NCBI GenBank assembly: GCA_022432975.1
Contig: CM039509.1
Span: 44,922,209-44,986,208, forward strand
DNA: 64,000 nucleotides
From: Begonia masoniana
Lineage: Eukaryota; Streptophyta; Magnoliopsida; Cucurbitales; Begoniaceae
Direction of reading: 5' to 3'
Shown one piece after another: positions 22,851 through 33,950 of the stretch. The notes under the pieces were generated by a model. That model saw nothing but the letters and a program-made list of their open reading frames with translations, had not been told where the DNA came from and made no database searches. Each line of letters begins with the position of its first letter. The stretch's first letter is position 1. Made by a program: the position numbers and the translations under genes.

Positions 22851-23479
22851 TACCTTGCGAGATTGGCAATTCTGTTTTTACTAGGGCTCTATGCGATTTA
22901 GGGGCGAGCATTAATTTGATGCCTTTGTCTATTTTCAGGAAACTCAATCTAGGTGAAGCAAAGCCAACATGGGTTACATTATTGATGGCTGATCACTCTC
23001 TTAAACACCCGAGGGGAATCATTGAAGATGTGCTCGTCAAAGTTGATAAATTTATATTCCCAACTGATTTTATTGTGCTTGATATGGAAGAAGATCGAGA
23101 TGTGCCTATTATTTTGGGTCGACCATTCCTTGCTACGGGTCGTGCCCTTATTGACGTGCAAAAGGGTGAATTAAGTTTCAGGGTGCAAGATGAAGAAGTT
23201 AAATTTAATGTCTTCAAAGCTATGAAATTTCCAGGTGATAGCAGTGATGTTTTTCGTGTTGAAGTTACCGAGTCCACAATAGATGAAGTTGCACGTCAAC
23301 CAGATGACCCTTTAGAAGCATGTGTGTTTGAGCAAAATTACTTTCTGGAAGAGGACAATGAAGCACGTGGGTATGCAATATGGATGGATTCATTTGAGCA
23401 AAATAGGAGGAATTATTACGAGAAGTTGGGGAAGGCCCGTCACGCACTTTACCATCCATGGAGCAACCACCGGTGTTAG
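22851..23479 (+). pseudogene. Remnant B protease
   Basis: An Athila-type aspartic protease with ALCDLGASINLMP (catalytic Asp in DLGA near 22890) and the second conserved stretch VPIILGRPFLATG near 23105-23140. The reading frame ends at 23479. RT lies in the -1 frame because the run ttggggaag near 23428 is one G short of the form needed for a continuous frame. Confidence 0.88.
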
Positions 23480-25185
23480 AGCTAAAGACACTACCGGCCC
23501 ACTTAAAATATGCATATTTACAGGCCCCATCTTCACTACAAGTAATCATTGCCGCTGATTTATCTAAAGAAGAAGAAGAGAAATTACTTCGAGTACTCCA
23601 AAAGTTCAAATCAGCAATTGGATGGACCTTAGCAGATTTAAAGGGAATAAGCTCATCTTTTTGTATGCACAGAATTCTTATGGAGGAAGATCACAAACCA
23701 TCCGTGGAACACCAACGACGTCTTAACCCTACCATGAAAGAAGTAGTGCGCAAAGAAATATTAAAGTGGTTAGATGCTGGTGTGATATACCCTATTTCTG
23801 ACAGTTCATGGGTTAGCCCCGTTAAAGTGGTACCAAAGAAAGGAGGTATGACAGTTGTGAAAAATGAAAATAATGAGCTCATTCCTACTCGCACTGTTAG
23901 CGGTTGGCGCATATGTATGGATTACAGGAAATTAAACAAGGCGACTAGGAAAGATCACTTCCCGCTTCCGTTTATTGATCAGATGCTTGACCGGCTCGCA
24001 GGACATGATTTTTATTGTTTTCTTGATGGTTATTCCGGGTACAATCAAATTGCCATAGCTCCTGAAGACCAAGAGAAAACTACATTTACTTGCCCTTACG
24101 GCACCTTTGCCTTTCGAATGATGCCATTCGGTCTTTGTAACGCTCCGGCCACTTTTCAACGATGCATGATAGCAATATTTTCTGATATGGTCGAACGCAT
24201 TATTGAGGTATTCATGGATGATTTCTCTGTTTTTGGATTTTCTTTTGATAGTTGTTTGGAGAATCTGAATATGGTGCTTCAACGATGTGCCGAGACAAAT
24301 TTGGTATTGAATTGGGAAAAATGTCATTTCATGGTACGTGAAGGTATTGTATTAGGCCATCGGGTATCATCCAAGGGGATAGAAGTGGATCGCGCCAAGA
24401 TTGATACGATTGAGAAGTTACCGCCACCTATATCAGTTAAGGGCGTAAGAAGTTTCTTAGGACACGCCGGCTTTTATCGATGCTTCATCCAAGATTTCAG
24501 CAAGATCACCAAGCCATTATGTAATTTGCTGGAAAAAGGGGTGGAGTTCCATTTTGATGACGCATGTTTAGTCGCCTTCAATTTATTAAAAGAGAAGCTC
24601 ACCTCTGCACCTATTATTGTAGCACCAAATTGGGATCTCCCATTTGAAGTTATGAGTGATGCTAGTGATTTTGCAATTGGCGCTGTATTAGGGCAACGCA
24701 AGGATAAGACATTTCGCACGATTTACTATGCAAGCCGAGTCCTTAATGACGCCCAGTTGAATTATGCTACCACCGAAAAAGAACTACTTGCAGTTGTATT
24801 CGCCTTCGATAAATTTCGTTCTTATCTTATTGGCAATAAGGTAATAGTTTTCACTGATCATTCCGCCATTAAATACCTTATGGTTAAGAAAGATGCAAAG
24901 CCTCGCCTCATCCGTTGGGTTCTACTACTCCAAGAGTTCGATTTGGAAATTAGAGATAAAAAAGGTACAGAAAATCTAGTGGCAGATCACCTGTCAAGAC
25001 TTGAACCTCAAGAACATGTGCACGAAGATGGAGTTCCTATTGTTGATACTTTCCCGGATGAGCAACTATTTAGTGTCGACAATATACCATGGTATGCAGA
25101 TATTGTTAATTTTCTGGCTAGTGGTGTGCTACCCATAGAGCCCTCCGCTCACAAACGAAAGAAATTTTTTGCCGATGCTAAATGA
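23458..25185 (+). pseudogene. Remnant B reverse transcriptase and RNase H (long open frame)
   Basis: A 575-codon uninterrupted frame. RT motifs include [42 protein letters not shown], the active site FMDD near 24213-24224, and FLGHAGFYR. RNase H follows with [14 protein letters not shown] near 24655, [16 protein letters not shown] near 24770 and ADHLSRLE near 24985. All catalytic motifs look intact, making this the best-preserved pol segment in the window. It cannot be made from the native polyprotein without crossing the upstream frame break. Confidence 0.92.
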
Positions 25186-26363
25186 TATTATTGGGAGGAT
25201 CCATTCCTTTACAAGCATTGTGCGGATCAGGTTATACGGCGATGTATTCGGAAGACGAAGTGCACAATATATTACGGCATTGTCATTCACTAGAGTGTGG
25301 GGGTCATTTCGGTGGCAAGAGAACAGCAGCGAAAGTATTACAAAGTGGATTCTTTTGGCCTACACTCTTCAAAGATGCACATTTATTTGCTATGTCCTGT
25401 GACCGCTGCCAACGTACCGGTAATATTTCACGCCGCAATGAGATGCCATTAACTAATATTCTGGAAGTGGAATTGTTTGATGTTTGGGGCATCGATTTCA
25501 TGGGTCCTTTCCCTACCTCCTTCAATCATAAATATATTCTTTTAGCGGTTGATTATGTCTCGAAATGGGTAGAGGCAGTGGCTACTCCTACTAATGATGG
25601 AACAGTGGTGATAAATTTTCTTCGCAAAAATATTTTTACAAGATTCGGTACTCCTCGGGCTATTATCAGTGATGAAGGTACACATTTTTGTAATAAGCAA
25701 TTTGAAGCGTTATTATTGAAATATGGAGTCAAGCACTGCAAGGCTCTCGGTTATCATCCGCAGTCGAATGGCCAAACCGAGGTTTCAAGTCGAGAAATCA
25801 AGCAAATTTTAGAAAAGATGGTCAGCTCTTCTCGCAAAGATTGGTCACGGAAGCTCGATGATTCTCTTTGGGCTTATCGAACAGCTTTCAAAACACCATT
25901 AGGTATGTCGCCATACCATTTGGTTTTTGGTAAAGCCTGTCATCTTCCGGTGGAATTGGAGCATCGAGCTTTATGGGCTATTAAAAAGATAAATATGGAG
26001 TTCCCAGCAGTTGGCGAAGCTAGACTATTGCAGTTAAACGAGCTTGATGAATTTCGACGAGAAGCTTATGAGAATTCGAGAATTTATAAAGAAAAGACTA
26101 AGGCGTGGCACGATAAACATATTGTATTGAAAGAATTCACCCCAGGCCAGCAAGTGTTATTATTCAATTCTCGACTTCGGTTATTTCCGGGAAAACTCAA
26201 ATCACGATGGTCCGGTCCATTCACGGTTATTCAAGTGTTCCCTCATGGAGCTGTTGAAATTCAAGGTGACGATCAATCTACTTTTAAAGTTAACGGTCAA
26301 CGATTAAAACCGTATTGGGGCGGTGTATTCGACAGTGCAAAGTCTGTTCTCCTTCTCAATTAA
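25182..26363 (+). pseudogene. Remnant B integrase
   Basis: A 393-codon frame shifted relative to RT at about 25185. The zinc region has [13 protein letters not shown] and [11 protein letters not shown]. The core has the first Asp in GIDFMGPFP, the second in ISDEGTHF and the Glu in [14 protein letters not shown]. The C-terminal [21 protein letters not shown] and WSGPFTV segment gives the GPY/F module. No chromodomain is present, as expected for Athila. After 26363 the phrase gtcaagctgatgacgtt and ggtgggaggtagccca is a conserved post-integrase block also in C. Confidence 0.92.
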
Positions 26364-26411
26364 TTGGGATGCAGCATATCGTCAAGCTGATGACGTTAAA
26401 ACACGCACTCG

Positions 26412-26940
26412 GTGGGAGGTAGCCCATTAGTTATTTATTTTCCTTTATTCATTTTTCTTTATTTTTACTTCTGTTTATTTTTGTTTTTGTTATTTTCATT
26501 TTCGTTTTACTTAGTTGTAGTTTCGTTTTCCTTTTTATTTCGTTTTCGTTTTCATTGTATTTTCATTTGTTTTTTATGTTTTAGTTTCTTATTTCATTTT
26601 ATTTTCTCTTTTTACTTTATTTTACTTCTTTTATTTTTCTTTTTCTTTTTTTTCAATAGGTTCCGATTAAGTCATTTTATTTTCTTTTTATCATTTTATT
26701 TATTTCATGTTACAAAAAAAAAAATTAATAATTTCTTTATTTATTTTTATTTTTATTTTATTTTATTTTATTTTTCTTTCTCTTACTGTTATTTTTAGTT
26801 TTCTTTAGTTTCTTATTTTATTTTCTTTTTATTTATTTTTCTTCTTTTATTTTATTTATTTTTCTTCTTTTAAATAGGGTCCGATTCAGTTATCTTAAAT
26901 TCTTTTTATCATTTTATTTTATTTTATTTAGTTAAAAAAA
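26412..26940 (+). repeat. T-rich low-complexity block with a partial internal duplication
   Basis: About 530 bases dominated by TTTTATTTT-type runs. Two parts repeat each other: one around aataggttccgattaag (26655) and one around aatagggtccgattcag (26871), each followed by ctttttatcattttatt and an A-run. The equivalent site in C (37760-37910) also has a shorter T-rich block. The 128-codon open frame here is a Phe-rich artefact. Confidence 0.8.
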
Positions 26941-28190
26941 AAAGTGCTTCTGCTCGAGTACTCCTTCGACCGAAACTCCACGACCAGCTCAAGACATAAT
27001 GAGGTACGCGACTTTTACCCTATATTTTTTTATACATTGAGGACAATGTCTATTTTAAGTTTGGGGGTGATGATTTTAGCGTATCTTAGTACTTTGATAT
27101 ATTTTGGTATCGCAATCTGAAATCTTGGTTGAGGTGTCAATGATGATTAAAATAGAAATAGATTCATGCTTTAATTCCTTGAGAAATGCTGAGTAAAAGA
27201 ATGATTTGTTTTAGTTTGCATTGATTAGAGCTTATAGAGTTATCTTCAAAAATCTGAACACGTTTTATTCTTGTTTGATTCTATTTGTTGGTAATATTTG
27301 TGTAGTCTACTAAGAGTGAAACCCAGATACTGTAAGGGAGTGAACGAGAATAAACAGGGTAAGGGAGTGTAACTCCAGTCAAATATGTGAGAACGAGAAT
27401 ACTGTGAAGACAAATCTTTCTTAGTTTTGCCCTTTATTCACGAATGCAATTAAAATTTTTCAAACATAAGAGAATGATTTAGGCCATCTTTGAACCGTTT
27501 GAGCTTTCTGAGCCCACCTTTTTGTGTCATTTATTGACAACCATAGTTACCCTTTTGAGCCTATTATTTACCATTCATTTGTTACCTGAACTTAGACCAG
27601 CCTTATATATATTTTTCCTACCCTATTAAATGAGCACAGGGATATTGATCTAATTATGGGAGAGTTGAAAAAAAAAAAGAGCTGGTGAAATTCAATAGCA
27701 ATTCCTTTGTCATTTGTTTCTTTTTACAGATTAATTCGTTGTATTTATGTTATGAAAAAAAAAGGGGCAAGTTTGAACAGTTTAGCTTTCATTCTGGTTT
27801 ATATTCTCTGAATTATTACGTGTGTATTGATGTTGCTGTGTAACAATGACAAAGGAATTTAAGATGGGTGATATTGAGTGGAGTAAGTTTGGGGGCGAGC
27901 AATTAGAAGAAAATTTGAGTGAGTACAACAAGCCAGTAAGTGAATAGAGAAAAATTTTGAGTGGAGGAGGAATGAGTTGTGCTCTAGGTATTCGCTTGAA
28001 TCCATAAAATTCCTACCCCTTAACCCAGCCTTTCATTACAAGTTTGTGAAGACCTAATGACTTTTGGTTTGGTTAATGAATAATTGCTATTAGTTGGATA
28101 GTGGGCAAAGCTAATGATTGATTAGAGTGAATAGAGTGAATCCCGAACGAAATAAGAATATATCCCTTACCTGTAACTACATTAATTGAA
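26941..28190 (+). other. Remnant B 3' non-coding region
   Basis: This parallels 39890-41085 of element C, including tacattgaggacaatg, aagtttgggggtg, the gagtgaacgagaataaaca block and the ttggatagtgggcaaag phrase. No coding capacity is seen. Similarity to C ends near 28190 after gaaccaaca. Confidence 0.8.
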
Positions 28191-28600
28191 CCAACACTCT
28201 CTTGAGAGTTAGGAGTTGAGGACAAAAACCTAGGCCTACGGTGGTCGTTTTCCTCCGAGAAAACATGCACCCGAGAGCTCAAACGTAAGATAGCTCCTGG
28301 GGTCCGCCAAAGGTATCCATTTTATCCTATCCGTTCACACATTTCACCACTTTATTTTCGGCCCTCACTTTAACACACTTCACTTTTTTTCTTGCATTTT
28401 CTCTCCATCTCCTTACATTTTCCCTTCACTATTTTCACACACTTCATTCTACTTCATCTTGTCATTTTTCTTTTTGTATTTCTTCCATTATAATCCCCTT
28501 AATATTCGGCCATCATAATCACACACCCTCACCATCATTTTCTTGCATTTATTCTTCCATTTTTGCTCTCTTTAATTTCGATTTTGTGCAACACTTTTAA
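28191..28600. other. Unassigned junction between B and H
   Basis: No clear similarity to other parts of the window. The right half is pyrimidine-rich on the plus strand (runs of ttcac and ttttc), which read on the minus strand would suit the purine-rich 3' region of H. No gene or clear repeat is seen. Confidence 0.4.
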
Positions 28601-30888
28601 CCTGAGCACTTTGAGCCTTATTAGTGGGTTACACGACCCCTTTTCTAAGGGCCACCGTGTCACAAACTAAAAATGATACTTGGGTTGGTTGCCTCGCACC
28701 AAACGCTTATTTTAATGTCATCGGCTTGACGTTTAACGATTCTTGCTAGTCGGGTGCACGGTGAATAATGGTTGTATCACTCTAAAAAATGCTCTTAAAA
28801 TGCGGTTTCGCTGTTTTTTGATTTACTAACTTATTAATCGCCAGAAGCTCTTTGTCTGCAAATTTATCCTCAATTGGCTCATCGCTAACTGTTGGGTAAT
28901 TTATTGATTTATATACCTTTAATGTCACCTCTTCATCTTGTACCTGGAATTTGAGCTCCCCATTTTTAAGATCAATTACAGCACCTCATGTTGCTAAGAA
29001 TGGTCGACCTAATATTATTGGGATGTTACGATCTTCTTCTATATCAAGAACCACAAAATCAGCAGGGAAAATAAACTTGTCGACTTTGACAAGGACATCT
29101 TCAATCACCCCATATGAATGCTTGATAGAGCGATCAGCCATCTGTAGAAATACACTTGTGGGCTTTGCTTCAACAAGACCAAGCTTTTGAAAAATAGATA
29201 GTGGCATTAAATTTACATTAGCCCCCAAATCACACAATGCCCGCTCAAAAATTGACTTCTTAATTTCACATGGAATAGTGAAATTTCCTTGATCCTTCAG
29301 CTTTTGTGGAAGCTTTCGTTGAATAATAGTGCTGCATTCTTCTGTCAAAGCGATCATACTGCCTTCTTCGATTTTACGCTTATGAGACAAAATATCCTTA
29401 AGAAACTTTGCATATTTAGGCATTTGTTCAAGGGCCTCTGCAAATGGAATGTTTATGTGGAGCTTTTTGAAGACATCAACGAACTTAGGAAATTGATTAT
29501 CAAGCTTCACATTCTTCAGTCTTTGTGGAAACGGCACTTGAGGTGGAATTGCTTGTATTGGCGAAGGATGAAATTGTAGAGACCTGTGAGCTTCATTTTC
29601 ACTTGAGCCTCCATTGTCCAATTTAGGCACACTTGGCTTTTTTTGGACCGGTTCAATCACTGTTCTATTTTGAGTGGTAATTGCATTATAATGCTCTTTC
29701 AGATTTTCTTCAGTATTGCTAGGTAGTGTACCTTGAGATCTTCCATTAATAATACTAGCGAATTGGCCAAGTTGATTCTCAAGACTTCGAATTTGGGCCG
29801 ATTGATTCTGCATCGTTGTACGGGTTTCGGTCATAAATTGCATAAGGGCTGCCTCAAGATCATTTTTCTTCTCAGCTTGTTGAGATGGACCTGATTGCGA
29901 TGTTTGAGGCATAGGCACATAATATTTTGAGAATTGTTCCATGAGAAATTAGGATGTTGTTGCCATCCTGGATTATAAGCGTTTGAGCTATGATTTCCTT
30001 GCCGATTAAAATTTCCCATGTAGTTAGCTTGTTCTACAGATTTATTTGGCATAGGAGTTCCCTAGTGACATTCTTCAATCTGATGCGGTCCCTGACACCA
30101 TTGACAATTAACCATTGGTGCTTTCCCCACACTAGCTGCTATATGGGATTCTTGTAACTGTTTAGCTAATGAGGCAACTTGTAGAGTTAAAGCTTTCATA
30201 GCTTTGAGTTCTAGAGTACCCGTTGTGCGCTTCATAATTGATCGCTCCACTGGACATTGGTCATTGTTAAGCGCTAATTCCTCTAATAGATCATATGTGG
30301 CTTCTTCAGTTTTTCTCATTAAAGCACCACATACAGCTGCATTGACCAGAGTTTTAGTAGATGCAGACAATCCCACATAGAAAGTTTGAATATGCATCCA
30401 TTTTGGTAGGCCATGGTTTGGACACTTTCTTAACATATCCTTGAAGCGTGTCCATGCCTCATATAATGTTTCTCCATCGAATTGACTGAAGTTGATTATC
30501 TCGTTGCGAAGTTTAGCATTCTTCTCGAAAAGGAAAAAACTTGGACATAAATTTTTGGCATAACTCTTCCCAAGTATTAATAGAATTAGCTGACATAGAG
30601 TTAAGCCAATTCTTTCCACAATGCCGTAATGAGAACGGAAATAGACGTAACCTAATTGCATCATCCCACACATTGTGATATCTGAAAGTGTCGCATACTT
30701 CTAAAAAATTTGCAATATGATCTTTGGGGTCCTCAGAAGGTAATCCACTAAACTGAGATTTTGAATCATGTGCAAGATGCCCGACTTAATTTCAAAATTA
30801 GCAGCGATGGTCGATTTCTGAATAGCTGAGTGCACTCCGGATACACTACGTATAACATAATCCAGCAAGGTTCGGTTCTCAGTATTAT
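28600..30888 (-). mobile_element. H: Athila-related element with gag-protease only
   Basis: On the minus strand, gag (30888 down to about 29700) and protease (to about 28985) are followed by a short unique tail and a stop at 28782-28784. Then comes the conserved post-integrase block (complement of 28687-28733: gtcaagccgatgacatt, gcgaggcaacc). RT, RNase H and integrase are absent with nothing in their place. Element C inserted into H gag at 30888, so H's 5' end lies beyond the right side of this window. Confidence 0.8.
28782..30888 (-). pseudogene. Element H gag-protease
   Basis: Minus strand: the Gag start region matches C's (LLDYV...GVHS) and directly abuts the C LTR. The zinc knuckle CQWCQGPHQIEEC lies near 30065-30110. 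The protease has ALCDLGANVNLMP and IPIILGRPFLAT, ending near 28986. Lesions are a TAG at 30062, a frameshift near 29900-29940, a TGA at 28986, and disruption of the region 30674-30780. After protease the encoded tail differs from B and C and ends at 28782. Gag could package RNA and help a non-autonomous relative, but this copy is broken. Confidence 0.83.
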
Positions 30889-32339
30889 TGATAAGTGTGT
30901 ATTTTACACACTTATTTATACTTTTTACACTTGATTTGATAAGTTTCTCTTAAGTGTTTGAAAGAATTTGATCTATTTTGTGCAAATATGTAGAAAATTG
31001 AATTAAAATAGGAAGAGGACAGAAAAAGTTCACGAAGAAAGACAAAGAAGAAACAAAGTGGTTTGAGAAAGAAAGAAAACAGAAGGAGCGTCAATCGATC
31101 GCTCATTCCTACGATCGATCGGCGGAAGAGAAAAAAATTTTTAGCAGAATTGATGCACGAAACAGAGAAGGTGCCGATCGATCGCTCATTCCTGCGATCA
31201 ATCGGCTGAAAAGAAGAGAATTAACACAGAGAATGTGGCTATCGATCGCCACATTACAGGCGACTGATCGGCTGAAAGAAATCACGGAAAGAAGCGGCGA
31301 TCGATAGCTCATTACCCGCGATCGATCGGCTACAAATTTGGAAAGTTGACATCTTCTAATCTGTACCGTTAATCTAAAGAAAAATAAAATCTCAACCGTT
31401 GAAGAAAGGAAGAGAAGAAATAAACCTAAGGAGAGACAGAGAATTTGACATTCAGCAATTTTCACAGAGCATTCGATTCCATTCGAATTTTGGCAAGCAG
31501 AGGGCGATTCTGGAGAGACTTTTTCAGGAGCGGCGAGGCGACTATTCAGAGACATCAACATAGTTTTTCTATTTTCCTTTGATCTTTATTTATGAACTTC
31601 TTTAATATTATTTGTATTTTCTTCTATTTTAGCATTAACTAACCTTTTCATTTAGGGCTACGATGTAGCCAGACAACGTTTATTTTCCGTTCTTTCGTTT
31701 AATTATATTTTATGAGTATTTCTTCTAATATTGTTGGCGCATTTAATTTCTGTTCTTAAAGCCTGTAAATTTCTGGTCAATCTTTACTTGATTTTTGGGG
31801 TGTTTTGAGACTGAGAGGTGATAAATACCCGAGCACTGAAATTAATGTCATGAATATACGTAAGTTAGAGATAGTTACGGTATTGATGTGATCATTGTGA
31901 TTTCTTGATTTATTTGTATTTGATTAATGTAGGATTTGAGACTGAGAAGTGATAACCCATTAATCAGATAACTTATACAATGCTCGAGGGAGATTGTAAT
32001 AGAATTTAGTGAAATCGATCATCAACATAGAAAGAATATTTATAAATATAATTGCGAAGGACTGAAATAACTGTTGTCTTGGTGAAATCGTAGTACCTAG
32101 GCTTTTATCAATTTGATTTAATCTCATTTTATCTGTCTTGTTATTTTACATTAGTTTAGTTTAATTATTTTAATTGTTTATTTTAATTTCAATTCTTGAA
32201 ACCATAAAACATGTGTTCAATTTAGAATTAAGATTAATTATTTCGATTATTAATTAACAAGTCCTCGTGGGTTCGACACTCTATCTATCATTATATTACT
32301 TGTTGCGACTCGTACACTTGCGAACTAATTTTCACAACA
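30889..32339 (+). repeat. Element C 5' LTR
   Basis: A 1451-bp LTR starting TGATAAGTGTG and ending TTCACAACA. The start contains an 11-bp-stem perfect palindrome (30891-30915, core AAGTGTGTA, loop TTT). Positions 31088-31331 hold four hairpin-like units with CGATCGATCG arms. Open frames at 30912-31561 on the minus strand arise from these repeats. Confidence 0.93.
31088..31331 (+). repeat. Four CGATCGATCG hairpin units in C LTR
   Basis: Units lie at 31088-31124, 31172-31207, 31237-31274 and 31294-31331. Each has the form CGATCGATCGC, a short loop such as tcattcct, then GCGATCGATCGG, with a few mismatches. A similar unit recurs at about 37948-37985 upstream of the accessory ORF, and again in the 3' LTR from 41562. 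Arms pair to form stems of about 10-12 bp. Confidence 0.85.
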
Positions 32340-32344
32340 AATTT

Positions 32345-32362
32345 TGGTGCCGTTGTCGGGGA
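32345..32362 (+). other. Primer binding site of element C (tRNA-Asp type)
   Basis: tggtgccgttgtcgggga lies six bases after the LTR end. It matches the tRNA-Asp primer site typical of Athila elements with two C-to-T type changes. Confidence 0.9.
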
Positions 32363-32445
32363 CTTTATTATTAATATCGAATTAATTATTTTTAGTTTTC
32401 TTTTAAATTTTATTTATTTTATTTGTTTATTTTCGTGTGATTTTC

Positions 32446-33950
32446 ATGTGCATGCGTAAAGAAGAAAACGCTAATCTTCTCCTACTTAATCTTGAGATCG
32501 AGCGTACGTGTCGATAACATCGTAAAGAGAGAAGAGAACTTATTCAATCAGCGCGTGTCATTATGGGAGATAAGAGGGCAGACAATATTGAAAATCATTC
32601 ACTTGTGAATGCTGAGACCCGGACCTTACTGGATTATGTTATACCTACTGTATCCGGAGTGCACTCAACTATTCAGAAACTGGCTATTGCTGCTAATTTT
32701 GAAATTAAGTCGGGGACCTTGCACATGATTCAGCAATCTCAGTTTAGTAGATTACCTTTTGAGGACCCCACGGAACATATTGCAAATTTTTTGGAAGTAT
32801 GCGACACTTTCAGATATCACAATGTGGGGGATGATGTAGTAAGGCTTCGCTTATTTCCATTCTCATTACGGGATCGTGCAAAGAATTGGCTTAACTCTCT
32901 GCCAGCTAATTCTATTACTACTTGGGAAGAGTTATGCCAAAAATTTTTATCCAAGGTCTTTCCTTTCGAGAAGACTGCTAAACTTCGCAATGAGATAATC
33001 AACTTCAGTCAATTTGATGGAGAAACATTATATGAGGCATGGGCACGCTTCAAGGATATGTTACGAAAGTGTACTAACCATGGCCTACCGAGATAGATGC
33101 ATATTCAAACTTTTTATGTGGGATTGTCTGCATCTACGAAAATTTTAGTCAATGCAGCTGCAGGTGGTGCTTTAATGAGACAAACTAAGGAAGCCGCATG
33201 TGATCTATTAGAGGAATTAGCGCTTAATAATGACCAATGTCCAATGGAGCGATCAATTATGAAGCGCACAACGGGTACTCCTGAACTCGAGGCTATGAAA
33301 GCTTTAACTCTACAAGTTGCTTCATTAGCTAAACAATTCCAAGAGTCTCATATGGCCGCGAGTGTAAGGAAAACGTCAACAGTTAACTGTCAATGGTGTC
33401 AAGGACCACATTTGAGTGAAGAATGTCAAGAGGGCAATCCTATGTCGAGTGAACCCGCAGAGCAAGCTAACTATATGGGTAATTTTAATCGGCAAAGTAA
33501 TCCCAATGCCAACACCTATAATCCAGGATGGCGACAACACCCGAATTTTTTATGGAGGAATTCTCAAAATGCGATGCAAATGCCTCAAGCATCTCAACCC
33601 GGTCCATCTCAACCAGTTGAAAAGAAAAATGATCTTGAAACAGCCCTTATGCAGTTTATGACCGAGACGCGTACTGTTATGCAAAATCAATCTGCCCAAA
33701 TTCGTAGTCTTGAAAATCAACTTGGTCAATTTGCAAGCGTTATTAATGGAAGACCTCAAGGCTCAGTACCCAGTAACACAGAGGTGAATCCGAAAGACCA
33801 TTGTAATGCAATCACCCCTCGAAAGGGAACAGTAGTTGAACCATTGCAAAAGGAGAAACACGTGCCACAAACTATTAATGAGGAGCCCAATGCCGGTGAA
33901 GTTCAAAAGTCACCACCATCTCATCCACCACCTTCAGTGCTGTTTCCACA
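32446..33950 (+). pseudogene. Element C gag (broken)
   Basis: The likely ancestral start is the Met at 32446 or 32452 (MCMRKEENANLLL), interrupted by TAA at 32515. The frame then resumes, with another Met at 32563. Capsid motifs include [18 protein letters not shown] and [19 protein letters not shown] at 33094 replaces the Trp present in B. The single zinc knuckle CQWCQGPH...EEC lies near 33385-33425. The Gln/Asn-rich linker and FPQRLKNVKLDKQF follow. Product role: capsid and RNA packaging. Confidence 0.9.

Larger units (their letters stand above)
21571..28190 (+). mobile_element. Remnant B: Athila-type element, no 5' LTR
   Basis: Similarity to element C begins mid-gag at about 21571 and continues through protease, RT, RNase H and integrase (to 26363), then into the 3' non-coding region up to about 28190. 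The 5' LTR, primer site and first half of gag are missing, and no 3' LTR is seen. Unlike C, there is no accessory ORF after integrase: a T-rich block follows directly. The junctions at both ends are abrupt, as after deletion or rearrangement. Confidence 0.88.

Noticed and set aside
23458..23479. Programmed -1 frameshift between protease and RT
   Set aside because: No canonical slippery heptamer is visible in frame, and relatives in the window shift in both directions, so mutation or homopolymer error is simpler. Kept only as a checkable observation.
26412..26798. 128-codon Phe-rich open frame
   Set aside because: It is a translation of a T-rich low-complexity tract.
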